Counted from the first letter of the stretch, positions 50,648 through 59,473 are shown. The stretch is 64,000 bases of DNA from a candidate division Zixibacteria bacterium RBG-1 (GCA_000447245.1 AUYT01000001.1:1544001-1608000); one strand, 5' to 3'. Made by a program: numbers and translations. The notes: a model not told the origin generated them from the letters alone.

Positions 50648-52759
50648 TTAGGGTTTGATGGTCAGATTCTCCCAGTCAATCTGTTGGAGTTTTTCGGATT
50701 TGTTTATGGTTTTTTCCAGGGTCTCTTGAATCCTCTTGGCGTTTCTTTCGATAATTTTCAAGTAGTGCATGGATTCATCGGTTAAATTTTTTTCTCTGAT
50801 TTGCAATAACTCCGAAGCTCCGAATATGCTGGTCAGAGGATTGTTGATGTCATATTTCAAATCCAAAATCTCTTTGGCCCACCCTTCCGGATCCAGAGCT
50901 TTTTGAGTTTTACTCTGTTGCAATTTGTAATCTAACCAGGCCTGACGCAGAACCTGGCTGGTCTGAAAAGCCAGATTGGAAGCCAGGCCGATTTCATCTC
51001 TTTTGAAGGGCCTTCTGCTCCAATTGCGTAATTCCCCTAAAGCCATAATTCCGATGGGCTGGTCTTCCATCAGGATAGGAATCAACAGGGCTGATTCGAT
51101 TTTTTCACTTAAAGCCAGCTTGGCTTCTTGGTTGGACATGACACTTTCCGGGTCATCCTGCTTGATTAACTGGGTTCGTTTGGATTCTAACGCCAGCCGA
51201 TGCCAGGGCAGCTCGGCTAAATTCAAATTCTGGTTCGGTTCCAGTTGCATATCTGAATCTCTGAGTTTGTACAGAGCATATGGTTTTAGATTCTGACGCA
51301 AAGAGTCCAAGAGCATGATTTTGCAGAAACTGACCGGGAAATAGGAAGCCACGTTTTGGGCGGTCTGCTCTAAAATTTGCTTTAAATCTTTTCTTTCTTC
51401 AAAAACTTCCACTGATTCTTTTAAGAGCTTGGCCAATTTTTCTTTTCTGACAAGTTCCTCTAAGAAATGGGTCTTGATTAAGAGCAAGGTTATCTGGGAA
51501 AAAAGCAGTTTTAACTCTTTCAAATTCTGGAATTGGAAAAACCCCGGTTTAAGATGCCCCAAAGTCAAAGCTCCCCACATCCTCCTGCGGTTTCTCAAGG
51601 GAACCACTAAACGGGAGCGGCAGCCACAATTTCTGAACCAATGGTCGGAGGCATAGTGGGGGTTGGTGGTATAATCGGTATCGATTATGATTTCCCCGGT
51701 CTGTAAGACTTGAACCAGATCGCTGTTATGAGTGGGCAGATTGACCCCTTTTTCCAGAAGCAAATTGCCGGAAGCCCCTAAAGTGAAACGGCGCATATTT
51801 TCACCCGAAGTGTCCAGAACCGAAAGCGAAAAATACTGGAAATCCTGCACTTTTTGAACTGCTTTGGCAAAATGCGGTATGGCTTCTTCTAATTTCAGGT
51901 TGGTCTGTAAAATTTCAGATACTTCCTCCAGGACTTTGAGGTACTCTTGACGGTTTTGCTCACGGCTGGTGCCGGTAAATAGCTCCAGTTTTTGAGCCAT
52001 AACCTGTCCCCACAGAGTCAGAAACTGGGTGGTTTTGTAATCGAAACTGACCGATTTATCACCGGCTAGTAAACTCCAACCCAAGACCCGCCCTTTATGC
52101 TGTAAGGGAACCAGGGCAATTTTATCCAGCTGTGAGAAATTCGGTGAAATTTCGGTGATGTCAGAGAAATTTGCAGTATTTTCCAGGACCAAAACTTTGA
52201 TGACACTCAAGGCTTGGGTAGAGAACGAAATTCGGGTTTTCTGAAACAGTTTGAGGGCCTGCTCCGGATTGAGGCCGCAGGAAAAAACCGGCTGCTGTTC
52301 ACCGGTTGAGGCATCGGTTTTAAAAATTCCTCCCCAGCTAAAACCCAGATTATCCATCAGAAAAATAAAATTCTCTTTCAGGAAATCCGGAATTGTGCTT
52401 GATTTTTCAGCCGTGGCCGAGATTTTTTTAAGGCAGGCCATCTGCTTCAGATTCCAGCTATTCTCCTGCCTCAACATTATCCCGAAAACCAGATATTGCT
52501 TTATCCCCCGGATCATCAAAAACAATCCGGTCAGAAAGCTTAGAATTACCGGTAGGATGAACCAGTTTTGGGCTGCTAAGTTGGCAATTTGATGAGTAAC
52601 GATAAAGCCAGAAGAAGTTAGAATCAAAATCAATCCCACCCAAAATCCATTCCAAATTTCGGTATAATCGGAGAAAAAAGATTTTTTAATCTGCAGTACT
52701 GCCGAAACTCCCCCCAGGGTAATGCCAAGGACGGCTAAGAATAATGCTAAGGTAGACAT
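50648..52759 (-). CDS. Membrane multi-GAF sensor with kinase-like remnant
   Basis: 703 residues: three membrane helices (about 3-24, 38-60, 67-88), three GAF-like domains (about 115-245, 270-425, 440-610) and a final HisKA-like helix pair with LKYDINNPLTSIFGASELL, where the usual H-E-INNPL phosphoacceptor histidine is replaced by Tyr. No ATPase domain follows. The protein ends about 60 residues later. It likely senses signals at the membrane and passes them to the two downstream kinases by dimerisation. Confidence 0.78.
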   Translation of the reverse strand: MSTLALFLAVLGITLGGVSAVLQIKKSFFSDYTEIWNGFWVGLILILTSSGFIVTHQIANLAAQNWFILPVILSFLTGLFLMIRGIKQYLVFGIMLRQENSWNLKQMACLKKISATAEKSSTIPDFLKENFIFLMDNLGFSWGGIFKTDASTGEQQPVFSCGLNPEQALKLFQKTRISFSTQALSVIKVLVLENTANFSDITEISPNFSQLDKIALVPLQHKGRVLGWSLLAGDKSVSFDYKTTQFLTLWGQVMAQKLELFTGTSREQNRQEYLKVLEEVSEILQTNLKLEEAIPHFAKAVQKVQDFQYFSLSVLDTSGENMRRFTLGASGNLLLEKGVNLPTHNSDLVQVLQTGEIIIDTDYTTNPHYASDHWFRNCGCRSRLVVPLRNRRRMWGALTLGHLKPGFFQFQNLKELKLLFSQITLLLIKTHFLEELVRKEKLAKLLKESVEVFEERKDLKQILEQTAQNVASYFPVSFCKIMLLDSLRQNLKPYALYKLRDSDMQLEPNQNLNLAELPWHRLALESKRTQLIKQDDPESVMSNQEAKLALSEKIESALLIPILMEDQPIGIMALGELRNWSRRPFKRDEIGLASNLAFQTSQVLRQAWLDYKLQQSKTQKALDPEGWAKEILDLKYDINNPLTSIFGASELLQIREKNLTDESMHYLKIIERNAKRIQETLEKTINKSEKLQQIDWENLTIKP

Positions 52760-53031
52760 GTTCCCCCTCCTGCTAAAAAATTATAATTTTATAGTTAAAT
52801 CATGTAAATTTCTCTATTGAGATTATCGACAAAATGGTCAAATCAATTAAGCATAACCACTTAGAAAAGTAGCCAAAAAAACGTGGAAAAAGAAACCTTT
52901 TAGCAGTTTGAGGATATGCCGTTGTTTGTAGAACATTACTTGCTCAGCTTTTGGGGGGTAGCCGGCTATGGATATGTCAGGCTGGCGGGTAAGTTGCACA
53001 GGTAAAAAAAACAAAAACTAACTGAAACAAA

Positions 53032-53946
53032 CTAAGCCAGTAAATCCTGGGACACCCGGCTTTTTCTGATGGTCTTGGGGATTTGGGAAGGGACAAAAAA
53101 TCCGTCATTGGTGATGAATTTTTTACAGTAAGATAAGGGAATCTGCTCAAAATAGGGATTTTCTATCTCTATTTTATCACTGTTCCCTTCCCAAACTTCT
53201 TGAGGGTTTCCAAAGAAACTTCCCTTCTTTCTCACCAGTTCGGAGATGAATTTACTTCTTTCCGATGCCACAAAAAACGGAATTTTAAACTCTTTGGCTA
53301 AAAGAGCTAAATACCAGGTTCCCACCTTATTGGTAAAAGTGGTTTCAGAAATACAGTCTGCCCCTACTAAAATTAAGTTGATCCGGCCTATGAAATGTCC
53401 CATGCTGGCATCGGTGATCAGATGCACGCTTATACCCAGGTCCGCTAATTTCTTAGCGAGTAATCTTCCTTCGAAAACAGGGCGAGATTCCGGAACATAA
53501 ACCTCAAAGTTGGTTCGGCCCTGTTTGGCTTTTCTCAAGATGTAATAGACCGCCGTGGAGTTGGAGATGGTCATGATTTTGAAATTATTTTCAATCAAGG
53601 GCATTCCCCAGATGGCGATTCTGTCCAGGGCTTTCAGGGAATTGGATTTAAATTCCTGGGCTTTTTCGTAAGTAAAATTTCTCAAATCAGACAGGGCCAG
53701 AGATTCTCTGACATGCTCGGTGGCTAACAAAATTGAGTTGACCAAATTGAAAATAGGGACGCTCTCCGGTTGAGCCGCAATCAGGCTTTTCCCCAATTTT
53801 GTTAATTCAATCAGAAATCTTTGATTATCCGGGCTTTTAGTCTCTTTCGAGAAGCCAACCAGAATCTCGGCTGCTTTGCGGGCCAGATCCGAAGCCCCGG
53901 AGATGCGGTCTACCTTGAGCTCCTCTAATTCCTTTAGAAAGCTCAT
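53032..53946 (-). CDS. eIF2B alpha/beta/delta-like protein
   Basis: 304 residues from ATG at 53946. A longer frame would overlap rnhC and lacks support. The Rossmann-like C-terminal half has VYVPESRPVFEGRLLAKKLA, LGISVHLITDASMGHFI, LILVGADCISETTFTNKVGT and FKIPFFVASERSKF, the pattern of the eIF2B/methylthioribose-1-phosphate isomerase superfamily. The MtnA-type Thr-His-Cys motif is replaced by TISNSTAV, so the isomerase activity of MtnA or ribose-1,5-bisphosphate isomerase is not assured. It begins one base after rnhC. A role in nucleotide or sugar-phosphate metabolism is possible; substrate unknown. Confidence 0.75.
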   Translation of the reverse strand: MSFLKELEELKVDRISGASDLARKAAEILVGFSKETKSPDNQRFLIELTKLGKSLIAAQPESVPIFNLVNSILLATEHVRESLALSDLRNFTYEKAQEFKSNSLKALDRIAIWGMPLIENNFKIMTISNSTAVYYILRKAKQGRTNFEVYVPESRPVFEGRLLAKKLADLGISVHLITDASMGHFIGRINLILVGADCISETTFTNKVGTWYLALLAKEFKIPFFVASERSKFISELVRKKGSFFGNPQEVWEGNSDKIEIENPYFEQIPLSYCKKFITNDGFFVPSQIPKTIRKSRVSQDLLA

Positions 53947-53947
53947 A

Positions 53948-54586
53948 TTAGCCCAAGACTCTAACAGTATTTTTGAAGTGGAGCTTTGCCACATATTTTA
54001 GAACCTCTTGTCCATATTTTTCGACCAGCTTTCTGCCTATCTGGTCTATTGTTTCGGAAGAACCTTTGGGTAAGTTTAGGTTATATTTATCGGAAAGTTC
54101 CCGCAAACGCTTTAAAAATTCTGCCCGGGCCAGAATGGAGGCAGCTGCCACGGCTATGTCAGATTCCGCCTTAACCTTCTGTTGTAATTGAACCTTCTTC
54201 CCTTTTTCCATCAAAGCTCTCTCGATATACCTTTCATCTCCGAATTTGTCGGAGATGACATAATCCGGCTCAGTGGCCAAGGAACTTAGCAGATTCTCTA
54301 TCACTCGGGCATGCCCCCAGGCCAGAAGTTTGTTAAGATTCCTCATTTTTTCATACAGCTGATTGTATTTTTCCGGACCTATTACCACTAAATTGTGAAG
54401 GCAAATCTGCCTTATTTTTTCAGCCATCTGTTTTACCTGATTGTCAGACACCACTTTGCTGTCCCGGACGTTGAGAGCTTTTAGCTCTTTTTCCAATTCC
54501 AAATTGCAGAAAACTCCGGCAATCACCAGCGGACCAAAATAATCCCCCTTGCCTGATTCATCTGTCCCAATCCAATTTTTGCTCAT
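53948..54586 (-). CDS. rnhC: Ribonuclease HIII (short form)
   Basis: 212 residues from ATG at 54586; an upstream TTG at 54592 lies in the repeat. GTDESGKGDYFGPLVIA with catalytic Asp9 and Glu10 is the RNase HIII version of the motif (HII has Gly-Arg-Gly), then NVRDSKVVSD, DYVISDKFGDERYI and KAESDIAVAAASILARAEFL. It removes RNA from RNA-DNA hybrids. Typical RNase HIII has about 300 residues with an N-terminal TBP-like substrate domain. That domain is missing here. The start codon overlaps a TAGTCAA heptamer of the phased palindrome array. Confidence 0.83.
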   Translation of the reverse strand: MSKNWIGTDESGKGDYFGPLVIAGVFCNLELEKELKALNVRDSKVVSDNQVKQMAEKIRQICLHNLVVIGPEKYNQLYEKMRNLNKLLAWGHARVIENLLSSLATEPDYVISDKFGDERYIERALMEKGKKVQLQQKVKAESDIAVAAASILARAEFLKRLRELSDKYNLNLPKGSSETIDQIGRKLVEKYGQEVLKYVAKLHFKNTVRVLG

Positions 54587-54715
54587 AGTCAATAATACTC
54601 AACAATAGTCATAGTCAATAATAGTCAAGGATAGTATTTATTATTGACTATACTTGACTAAGGATACCATAGTCAAATATGGTCAAGAATAGAATTATTT
54701 GACTATTGTTGAGTA
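54586..54715. repeat. Phased TAGTCAA/TTGACTA palindrome array, copy 4
   Basis: Heptamers (with variants) at 54586, 54596, 54606, 54612 and 54622 in one orientation, 54644 and 54654 in the other, then 54670 and 54680, and 54699 and 54709. Most neighbours are 10 bases apart. Two tandem palindromic units are visible plus extra left-arm copies. It fills the divergent space between rnhC and the RidA gene. Confidence 0.85.
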
Positions 54716-54837
54716 TAGATAAAATTTCAATCAAGTTATAAATGGTTACACCATACTGTAAGTAAAAGATGACCCAAAAGCAAGTTGACCAAAAGAAATT
54801 TTTATAGTTATATGAGGAAAAGCGGAAAGGAGAGGAT

Positions 54838-55224
54838 ATGCCAAGACAATTAATTTCATCGGGTTCACCATTTGAACCAATCATAGGATTTTCCAGAGCG
54901 GTGCGGGTCGGAAATCATATTTTTGTCTCCGGAACTGCTCCAATCGGGATTGATGGAAAAACCGTGGGCGTTAATGACCCCTATCTTCAAACCAAAAGAT
55001 GTCTGGAGATTATTTCTCAAGCTCTGGAGAAAGCCGGTGCCAGACTGGAGAATGTTGTTCGGACCCGCACCTTTTTGGTGAACATTGCCGACTGGGAAAA
55101 GGCAGCCAAAGCTCACGGAGAGATCTTCGGCCATATCAGGCCTGCCTCTACCATGGTTCAAGTAAGTCGCTTTATTAGTTCAGAATGGTTAGTGGAATTT
55201 GAAGCGGACGCAGTGATGGAGTAA
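54838..55224 (+). CDS. ridA: RidA family reactive-intermediate deaminase
   Basis: 128 residues with the YjgF/YER057c/UK114 pattern: GFSRAVRVGNHIFVSGTAPI, QTKRCLEIISQALEKAGARL, VVRTRTFLVNIADWEKAAKA (conserved Arg), FGHIRPASTMVQVSRF and ending VEFEADAVME. The family hydrolyses enamine/imine intermediates from PLP enzymes. AAAGGAGAGG precedes the ATG. Its 5' region holds the phased palindrome array and a GGTGTAACC element. Confidence 0.9.
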   Translation: MPRQLISSGSPFEPIIGFSRAVRVGNHIFVSGTAPIGIDGKTVGVNDPYLQTKRCLEIISQALEKAGARLENVVRTRTFLVNIADWEKAAKAHGEIFGHIRPASTMVQVSRFISSEWLVEFEADAVME

Positions 55225-55319
55225 TTACAACAGAGTTCAATTTAAAGTTATAGGTCAAGGCTTTGACCATCCCTTTGGGAAAAGTAGAAAGGTAAGCAAG
55301 AACCTAAATTCTCAACTAA

Positions 55320-55892
55320 TCAACCTTCTTTCGACTGTACCCTCTCGATATACTCCCCGGTCCGGGTATCCACTTTTACAAGATCTCCCTCTTTGATAAA
55401 CAGGGGAACCTTCACCTGTAAACCGGTTTCCAGCGTGGCATCTTTGGTAATGTTGGTAACCGTATCCCCTTTGACACCCGGGCCGGTGCCGGTCACTTGT
55501 AAAATCACGCTGGCCGGGATATCCAAGTTCACCGGATTTCCTTCAAAAAATAAGATTTTATACTCCCGTCCCAGCACCAGATACCATTGGTAATCCCCCA
55601 ATTGTTCTTCAGACAAGGCAATCTGTTCATAATTGTGGCTATCCATAAAATGAAATTCATTACTGGCATTATACATATATTGCATCGTCTTCTCTTGAAA
55701 ATCGGGCTGTTCGAACTGCTCTCCGGAGGAAAAAGTTCTTTCGATTACTGCCCCGGTTTTGATATTTTTTAATTTTGTCCAGACATTAGCCTTTCTCTGG
55801 GCGGTCCGGGCATTCTGAAAATCCACGATGTAGTAAGGGTCGTTGTCGATTTTTAACCGCAACCCTTTGCGAAAGTCACTGGTAGATAGCAT
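55320..55892 (-). CDS. efp: Elongation factor P with unusual tip loop
   Basis: 190 residues, three KOW/OB domains as usual: STSDFRKGLRLKIDNDPYYI, the body MQYMYNASNEFHFMDSHNYE, and the C-terminal signature KVPLFIKEGDLVKVDTRTGE. EF-P relieves ribosome stalling at polyproline. The domain I loop reads ARTAQRKANVW where E. coli has KPGKGQAFARV with Lys34 as the modified residue. An ungapped alignment puts Gln at that place, flanked by Arg and Lys. GGAGGAG precedes the ATG. No modification genes are near. Confidence 0.93.
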   Translation of the reverse strand: MLSTSDFRKGLRLKIDNDPYYIVDFQNARTAQRKANVWTKLKNIKTGAVIERTFSSGEQFEQPDFQEKTMQYMYNASNEFHFMDSHNYEQIALSEEQLGDYQWYLVLGREYKILFFEGNPVNLDIPASVILQVTGTGPGVKGDTVTNITKDATLETGLQVKVPLFIKEGDLVKVDTRTGEYIERVQSKEG

Positions 55893-56039
55893 TACACTCC
55901 TCCTTAGTCAGATTGGCTCTAATTTTTAAGGTCGTAAAATACGCAATTTTAAGAATAAGGCAAGTTTCTTTTTAACCCCCTAGAAAGCCATATTTAATGC
56001 GCTTCTGCGGGGGTAAGTGCAAAAATCTTGTTGTTTTAC

Positions 56040-56068
56040 TTGACAGACAGAAAATTTTATGTATATTA
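56040..56068 (+). promoter_or_regulatory. Promoter of small RNA
   Basis: TTGACA at 56040-56045, then TATATT/ATATTA at 56062-56068 with 16-17 spacing. Six bases later begins the first stem of a folded RNA. Confidence 0.65.
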
Positions 56069-56073
56069 GCGCC

Positions 56074-56151
56074 GGTCTCAATTGCCCAGGAGTACCAAAA
56101 CTATAAAATAGTCGGAGCTGGATTTAAAAATCCAGTGAGGCCTATTTTTTT
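56074..56151 (+). ncRNA. Small structured RNA with own promoter and terminator-like end
   Basis: The predicted transcript starts with GGTCTC (56074-56079), which pairs with GAGGCC (56137-56142). Inside are two perfect hairpins, ACTAT/ATAGT (56100-56112) and CTGGATTT/AAATCCAG (56118-56135). A T-run (56145-56151) follows the closing stem. A family is not recognised. It could be a stand-alone RNA of about 78 bases or a leader attenuator for the distant HYR gene. Confidence 0.55.
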
Positions 56152-56500
56152 GTTTAAATAATCTCCACTTTTTCCTTTCATACCAAAAAATTAAATAAAC
56201 CGATATTTTCTTGACCCTCAATTATCAGGGCCAGAAAAAGGGAATGCTATTCCTAATTTCAGGGATGATAGCTATAAGTGTATAAACTTTAACCTCTTAA
56301 GGAGGCGAAGTTATCATATAAATTAAAGGGTGATCGATTAGTGAAGGAAGATCAAGGTGTACCTAACAAACTTTTAACCAAGGAGGTGAAGAAATATAGC
56401 CAAATAAACATAATCGGTGATTGAGACCGAAAACGGAGGAGGAAATTAAACTGATTTCAGGTTATTAAACCTTAATAATATGAATTCGGAGGAAACAGAA
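56152..56500 (+). other. Leader of HYR protein gene with repeated Shine-Dalgarno-like sites
   Basis: About 350 bases without a gene. Three strong ribosome-binding-like sites (AAGGAGG near 56299 and 56381, GGAGGAGG near 56437) occur before the real one at 56488. A 27-codon frame beginning GTG at about 56341 and ending TGA lies between them. No terminator is seen. Confidence 0.4.
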
Positions 56501-59389
56501 ATGTTACCATGTAGTAGAAATTCGATTTTGAAAACAATAATGGTTGTAATGGTAGCGACCTTAACCCTGGGTTTGACTAGCACTGCCTTAGCAGTAGTCG
56601 GACCCGGAGTCGCGCCAGACGGAGAACCGGGCGGATTTGGAGTAGATGGAAATCTTCGAGCCAACTCACCCGGTGCTCCTTTTAGCACCGCCAGTGACTG
56701 GGTAGCCGGACCGGCTGGAACCGGGGTAGGGAAACTTCTCTGTCCTAGTGGAACACCCATTGACGCTACCAATACCTTCCACGTAATTGACCTGACCAAA
56801 AACGACGACTTGGATGTTTTTGCTGAATCGGATAAGGTGTTTCATGACCCCAACACCTACAACTGGAAGGCAGGCAGCGTTCCCCAGAAAGATGATATAA
56901 ATAACGGTCTGTTTCACCTTTCCACTGATGCTTCCGGAGACCTATGGGCTATGATGGCTGGTGACAGACGCTCCTTTAATGGAGACAGTTACATTGATTT
57001 TGAGTTTTTGCAAAACACTTTGACCAAAAACCCTGATGGAACTATTACTTCACTGGGTCCGGATGGCGGAAGAACAGTTGGTGATCTTCTTCTAACCATT
57101 CACCTGGTCAAGGGTGGAAAATCAGCAGAGTTATTCGCTCAAAGGTGGCAGTCGGACGGTTCCGGTGGATTTAACTATTTTGATTTCACTCCCGTGACCG
57201 GTACTGCTTTTGTGGCTGCCAATGTCGATTCTGTCGTAAATGTATGCTTTGGTGCTTTTGGTTCCACCAGCTATGACGTTAACGTCTTCGGTGAGGCGGC
57301 TGCTAACCTCTCCGATATAGTTCCAAGTTTTGACCCTTGTTTTGCTGCCCACACCTTGTGGATTAGAACCAAGTCTTCCCAATCCTTCGATGCTCAATTA
57401 AAAGATATGATTGAGCCGATTCAGCTTAATTTATGTCTGGACAAAACTGCGCCGGTAATTACCTCTCCACGTGACACCACTTTTGACTGTGTGATGGGGA
57501 ATGCTGGAACAGCTACTGCTACTGACAACTGTGATACCAATGTGGCAATTTCTTCTAGCGATGTGATTACCTCGGCTAGGTGTCCAATAGTGATTGCGAG
57601 AACCTGGACTGCTACCGATGATTGTGGCAATACTGCCTCTTGTGTCCAGACCATCACGGTTCGGGATATTACTAACCCGGTCATAAGCTGTCCTTCTGAT
57701 AAGGTTTTTGACTGTACTATGGGAGATGCTGGTGTAGCTACTGCTACTGACAACTGTGGTGAGGTATCTGTCAGTTCCTCTGATAGGATTGTTAACGCCA
57801 GATGTCCTATTATCATTGAACGGACCTGGACTGCTGTTGACACTTGTGGCAATGATACTTTCTGTGTCCAGACTATCACGATTCGGGATATTACCGACCC
57901 AGTGGTCACCTGTCCCAGAGATACAACCTTTGACTGTGTGATGGGGAATGCCGGTCAAGCTACTGCTACTGATAACTGTGACCCTGACCCGGATGTTACC
58001 TCTAGTGATGTGACTATCTCAGCCAGATGTCCTATCATAATTGAGCGGACCTGGATAGCTACTGACAGTTGTGGCAATGCAGATACTTGTGTCCAGACCA
58101 TCACGGTCAGAGATATCACTAAACCGGTGGTCACCTGTCCGGCTGATAAAGTCTTCGATTGTACTATGGGTGATGCTGGAACAGCTACTGCTACTGACAA
58201 CTGTGGTCCTGGTGCTATCAAGAGTATAACCTCTAAAGATGACACCACTTCTGCCAGATGTCCTTTGGTGATTGCCAGAACCTGGACTGCTACCGATACC
58301 TGTGGTAACTCCTCTTCCTGTGTCCAGTCTATCACGGTTCAGGATACTGCTAAGCCAACCATAAGCTGTCAGGCCAACAAAACCATCGAATGTGGAGCGG
58401 CCGTGTTCTTCGACGACCCCACAGCTAATGATAATTGCGACCCTGATCCAACGATTAGCATTGTATCCGACCAGGTGATTCCTGGACCAGCGTTTGGCGA
58501 AACCACTTACACCAGAACCTGGAAAGCCACTGACTCTTGCGATAATGCTTCAGCTACTTGTAGCCAGAGCATACTCAAAGAAGCCTGCCCAACCGGGAAA
58601 CTTACTCCTACTCAAGTTACTTGTTCCGACTTTGTAAATGGCACTGCCGGCGACTTGACTCAGGTTTGCTATAAGCGCAAAAGCGGTGTTATCAACAACG
58701 TCGCTCCCGGTGCATTCTTCTATTACACCAGTGTGAGCGCGCCCAGCTCCAGCTTCACCATTAACATTGTCCAGACCAAGAACAATGGCAGTTTCCCCTT
58801 CATCGGAGTTCACAATGGTGAAATCCGACTTTACAATGCCAACTGCCAAGTAATTGGAAGTGGAACCGAGACCAGTCAAGGTCAGGCGTCGGTTAATGTC
58901 AGCGGAGCTACGGTTGGTCAAACCTTCATAGTGGGAGTCAAGTATAACCCCGGAACTGTGGTGGGTACCTCGGTTGGTACACCCGGTCCTACGGTTCACT
59001 ATGACTTCGTGACCAAGATCGGTGCTACTGTGGTGGATACCGACCCGGATGGCTTGGATTTGAAAGACTGCACCGGAGGCGCTACCTCAGCCAGTGCCGA
59101 AAATGCTTCCTCCCAACTGGATTTAGAAGCCAACTATCCGAATCCGTTTAACGCCAATACTACCATTAAGTATTCGCTTCCCAACGATGGTAAGGTGACT
59201 ATTGTGGTTTACAACATCATAGGTCAGAGAGTAATTACTCTGGTAGATGGTGTGCAAACAGCTGGTTACCACACTGTGATCTGGGATGGAAAGAATGCTT
59301 CTGGTAACAGTATAGCTTCAGGAGTTTACTTCTATATGATTAAATTTGAGAACCAAACTCAAATTAAGAGGATGACTCTGTTGAAGTAA
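56501..59389 (+). CDS. HYR-repeat surface protein with FlgD-like sorting tail
   Basis: 962 residues from ATG at 56501 (GGAGGAA six bases upstream; an ATG at 56480 has no such site). A signal peptide (about 1-30, ending ALA), an N-terminal beta domain (about 35-305), five tandem HYR-type Ig-like repeats of about 80 residues (about 310-700; CPIVIARTWTATDDCGNTAS, VQTITVRDITNPVI), a further beta domain, and a C-terminal FlgD/T9SS-like tail (about 870-962; EANYPNPFNANTTIKYSLPN). Conserved cysteine pairs in the HYR repeats suggest disulfides. Likely a large adhesive surface protein exported by a T9SS-like system. Confidence 0.83.
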   Translation: MLPCSRNSILKTIMVVMVATLTLGLTSTALAVVGPGVAPDGEPGGFGVDGNLRANSPGAPFSTASDWVAGPAGTGVGKLLCPSGTPIDATNTFHVIDLTKNDDLDVFAESDKVFHDPNTYNWKAGSVPQKDDINNGLFHLSTDASGDLWAMMAGDRRSFNGDSYIDFEFLQNTLTKNPDGTITSLGPDGGRTVGDLLLTIHLVKGGKSAELFAQRWQSDGSGGFNYFDFTPVTGTAFVAANVDSVVNVCFGAFGSTSYDVNVFGEAAANLSDIVPSFDPCFAAHTLWIRTKSSQSFDAQLKDMIEPIQLNLCLDKTAPVITSPRDTTFDCVMGNAGTATATDNCDTNVAISSSDVITSARCPIVIARTWTATDDCGNTASCVQTITVRDITNPVISCPSDKVFDCTMGDAGVATATDNCGEVSVSSSDRIVNARCPIIIERTWTAVDTCGNDTFCVQTITIRDITDPVVTCPRDTTFDCVMGNAGQATATDNCDPDPDVTSSDVTISARCPIIIERTWIATDSCGNADTCVQTITVRDITKPVVTCPADKVFDCTMGDAGTATATDNCGPGAIKSITSKDDTTSARCPLVIARTWTATDTCGNSSSCVQSITVQDTAKPTISCQANKTIECGAAVFFDDPTANDNCDPDPTISIVSDQVIPGPAFGETTYTRTWKATDSCDNASATCSQSILKEACPTGKLTPTQVTCSDFVNGTAGDLTQVCYKRKSGVINNVAPGAFFYYTSVSAPSSSFTINIVQTKNNGSFPFIGVHNGEIRLYNANCQVIGSGTETSQGQASVNVSGATVGQTFIVGVKYNPGTVVGTSVGTPGPTVHYDFVTKIGATVVDTDPDGLDLKDCTGGATSASAENASSQLDLEANYPNPFNANTTIKYSLPNDGKVTIVVYNIIGQRVITLVDGVQTAGYHTVIWDGKNASGNSIASGVYFYMIKFENQTQIKRMTLLK

Positions 59390-59407
59390 CTCTGAAGTAG
59401 CCTTAGG

Positions 59408-59447
59408 AAAAAGCCCCGATGACTATCGGGGCTTTTTCCTTTTTTAA
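59408..59447 (+). terminator. Rho-independent terminator
   Basis: AAAAAGCCCCGAT, GACT, ATCGGGGCTTTTT with further T, 20 bases after the HYR gene. It also faces the minus-strand operon end. Confidence 0.9.
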
Positions 59448-59473
59448 CTAAAATATTAAAAGAGATTATAGAA

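Noticed and set aside
56118-56145. PyrR-binding attenuator
   Set aside because: CCAGTGAGGCC only loosely resembles the PyrR site and no pyrimidine gene follows.
57421-58335. Long minus-strand frames opposite the HYR repeats
   Set aside because: Shadow frames created by the biased codons of the repeats; no start signals or family features.
57436-58600. Minisatellite or mobile repeat in the HYR gene
   Set aside because: The repeats are about 240 bases long, in frame and diverged, as expected for tandem HYR domains.
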